Shown here: piece after piece, positions 63,990 through 64,000 of the stretch
Numbering within the stretch: position 1 is the first letter of the stretch
Layout of the letters: every line of letters begins with the position of its first letter
Origin: Paratinospora sagittata
Lineage: Eukaryota > Streptophyta > Magnoliopsida > Ranunculales > Menispermaceae
Assembly: GCA_035771175.1 (NCBI GenBank)
Contig: JAYMFD010001680.1
Location: 55,072-119,071 of the forward strand
DNA: 64,000 bases
Direction: 5' to 3'
Notes under the pieces: generated by a model
Told to the model about the DNA's origin: nothing
Databases searched by the model: none
What the model saw: the letters and a program-made list of their open reading frames with translations, nothing else
Program-made: the position numbers and the translations under genes

Positions 63990-64000
63990 GACCACTAAAT
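63990..64000. repeat. Start of a sixth 12-mer unit, cut by the window end
   Basis: The last 11 bases (gaccactaaat) are the unit start used for the other copies, so the 12-mer array continues beyond this window. Confidence 0.7.

Larger units (their letters stand above)
1..64000. repeat. Satellite DNA array, about 179-bp monomer, about 358 copies, head to tail
   Basis: The motif gaggcaatcgcgaccaatcc and close variants recur about every 179 bp across the entire window (for example at 22, 200, 379 and 558, and still at 63868), always on the + strand. No stretch longer than part of one monomer lacks the pattern, so all intervals without genes are explained by it. Spacing is normally 178-180 bp; clear exceptions are 169 bp near 31.5 kb and 121 bp near 36.8 kb. 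I see no embedded transposon, inverted block or unique DNA. Arrays of this kind are typical of eukaryotic centromeres, pericentromeres or heterochromatic knobs. That location is inference, because no flanking sequence is visible. I do not recognise the family. Confidence 0.98.

Noticed and set aside
1..64000. CRISPR-like array (regularly spaced repeats)
   Set aside because: Repeat and spacer are not distinguishable. The full 179-bp unit repeats with no unique spacers, and there are no cas genes.
1..64000. Telomeric or subtelomeric repeats (TTTAGGG, TTAGGG)
   Set aside because: No tandem telomere motif was seen on either strand. Isolated gattta or tttagg strings are part of the monomer.

Overview
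The whole 64-kb window is one uninterrupted array of a satellite DNA. The monomer is about 179 bp and AT-rich, and every copy is in the same orientation. From the first anchor (22) to the last (63868) I count about 357-358 monomers. I see no gene, tRNA, rRNA, transposon insertion, telomere repeat, CRISPR array or unique spacer. The array runs off both ends, so neither edge is visible. Such an array points to a eukaryotic nuclear genome, in centromeric, pericentromeric or knob-like heterochromatin. The near-nucleosomal monomer length resembles many plant and some animal centromere satellites, but I do not recognise this family and cannot name the species.

The structure lies in how monomer variants are ordered into higher-order repeats (HORs). 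Left arm (1-24479): an 8-monomer unit (1432 bp) with a 5-monomer deletion derivative; a 26-monomer unit (4654 bp) present twice almost without change, itself containing two 8-monomer units; then a 14-monomer unit (2505-2510 bp). The 26-mer and 14-mer alternate as D1, D2-E1, D3-E2, and D3 has lost eight monomers and gained one. Centre (24480 to about 43000): more diverged monomers with a blurred 13-monomer period (about 2325 bp) up to about 31-33 kb, then a mosaic with only short local duplications and two shortened monomers. Right arm (about 43000-64000): a mosaic with a 4118-bp (23-monomer) shift, then a clean 12-monomer HOR (2148-2149 bp) from 53426 to the end, one copy of which is an 11-mer made by loss of one monomer.

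Within each monomer there are short dyad symmetries (nested GCAATC/GATTGC and CAATCC/GGATTG, and a separate TGGAAC/GTTCCA hairpin), a 9-bp direct repeat (CCAATATCC twice, 43 bp apart), about seven CpGs including a TCGCGA palindrome, and an AT-rich linker. The short minus-strand reading frames of about 60-120 codons are a by-product of the repeat and are not annotated as genes. Coordinates of HOR boundaries are by-eye alignments; in a tandem repeat the phase of a boundary is arbitrary to within a monomer.
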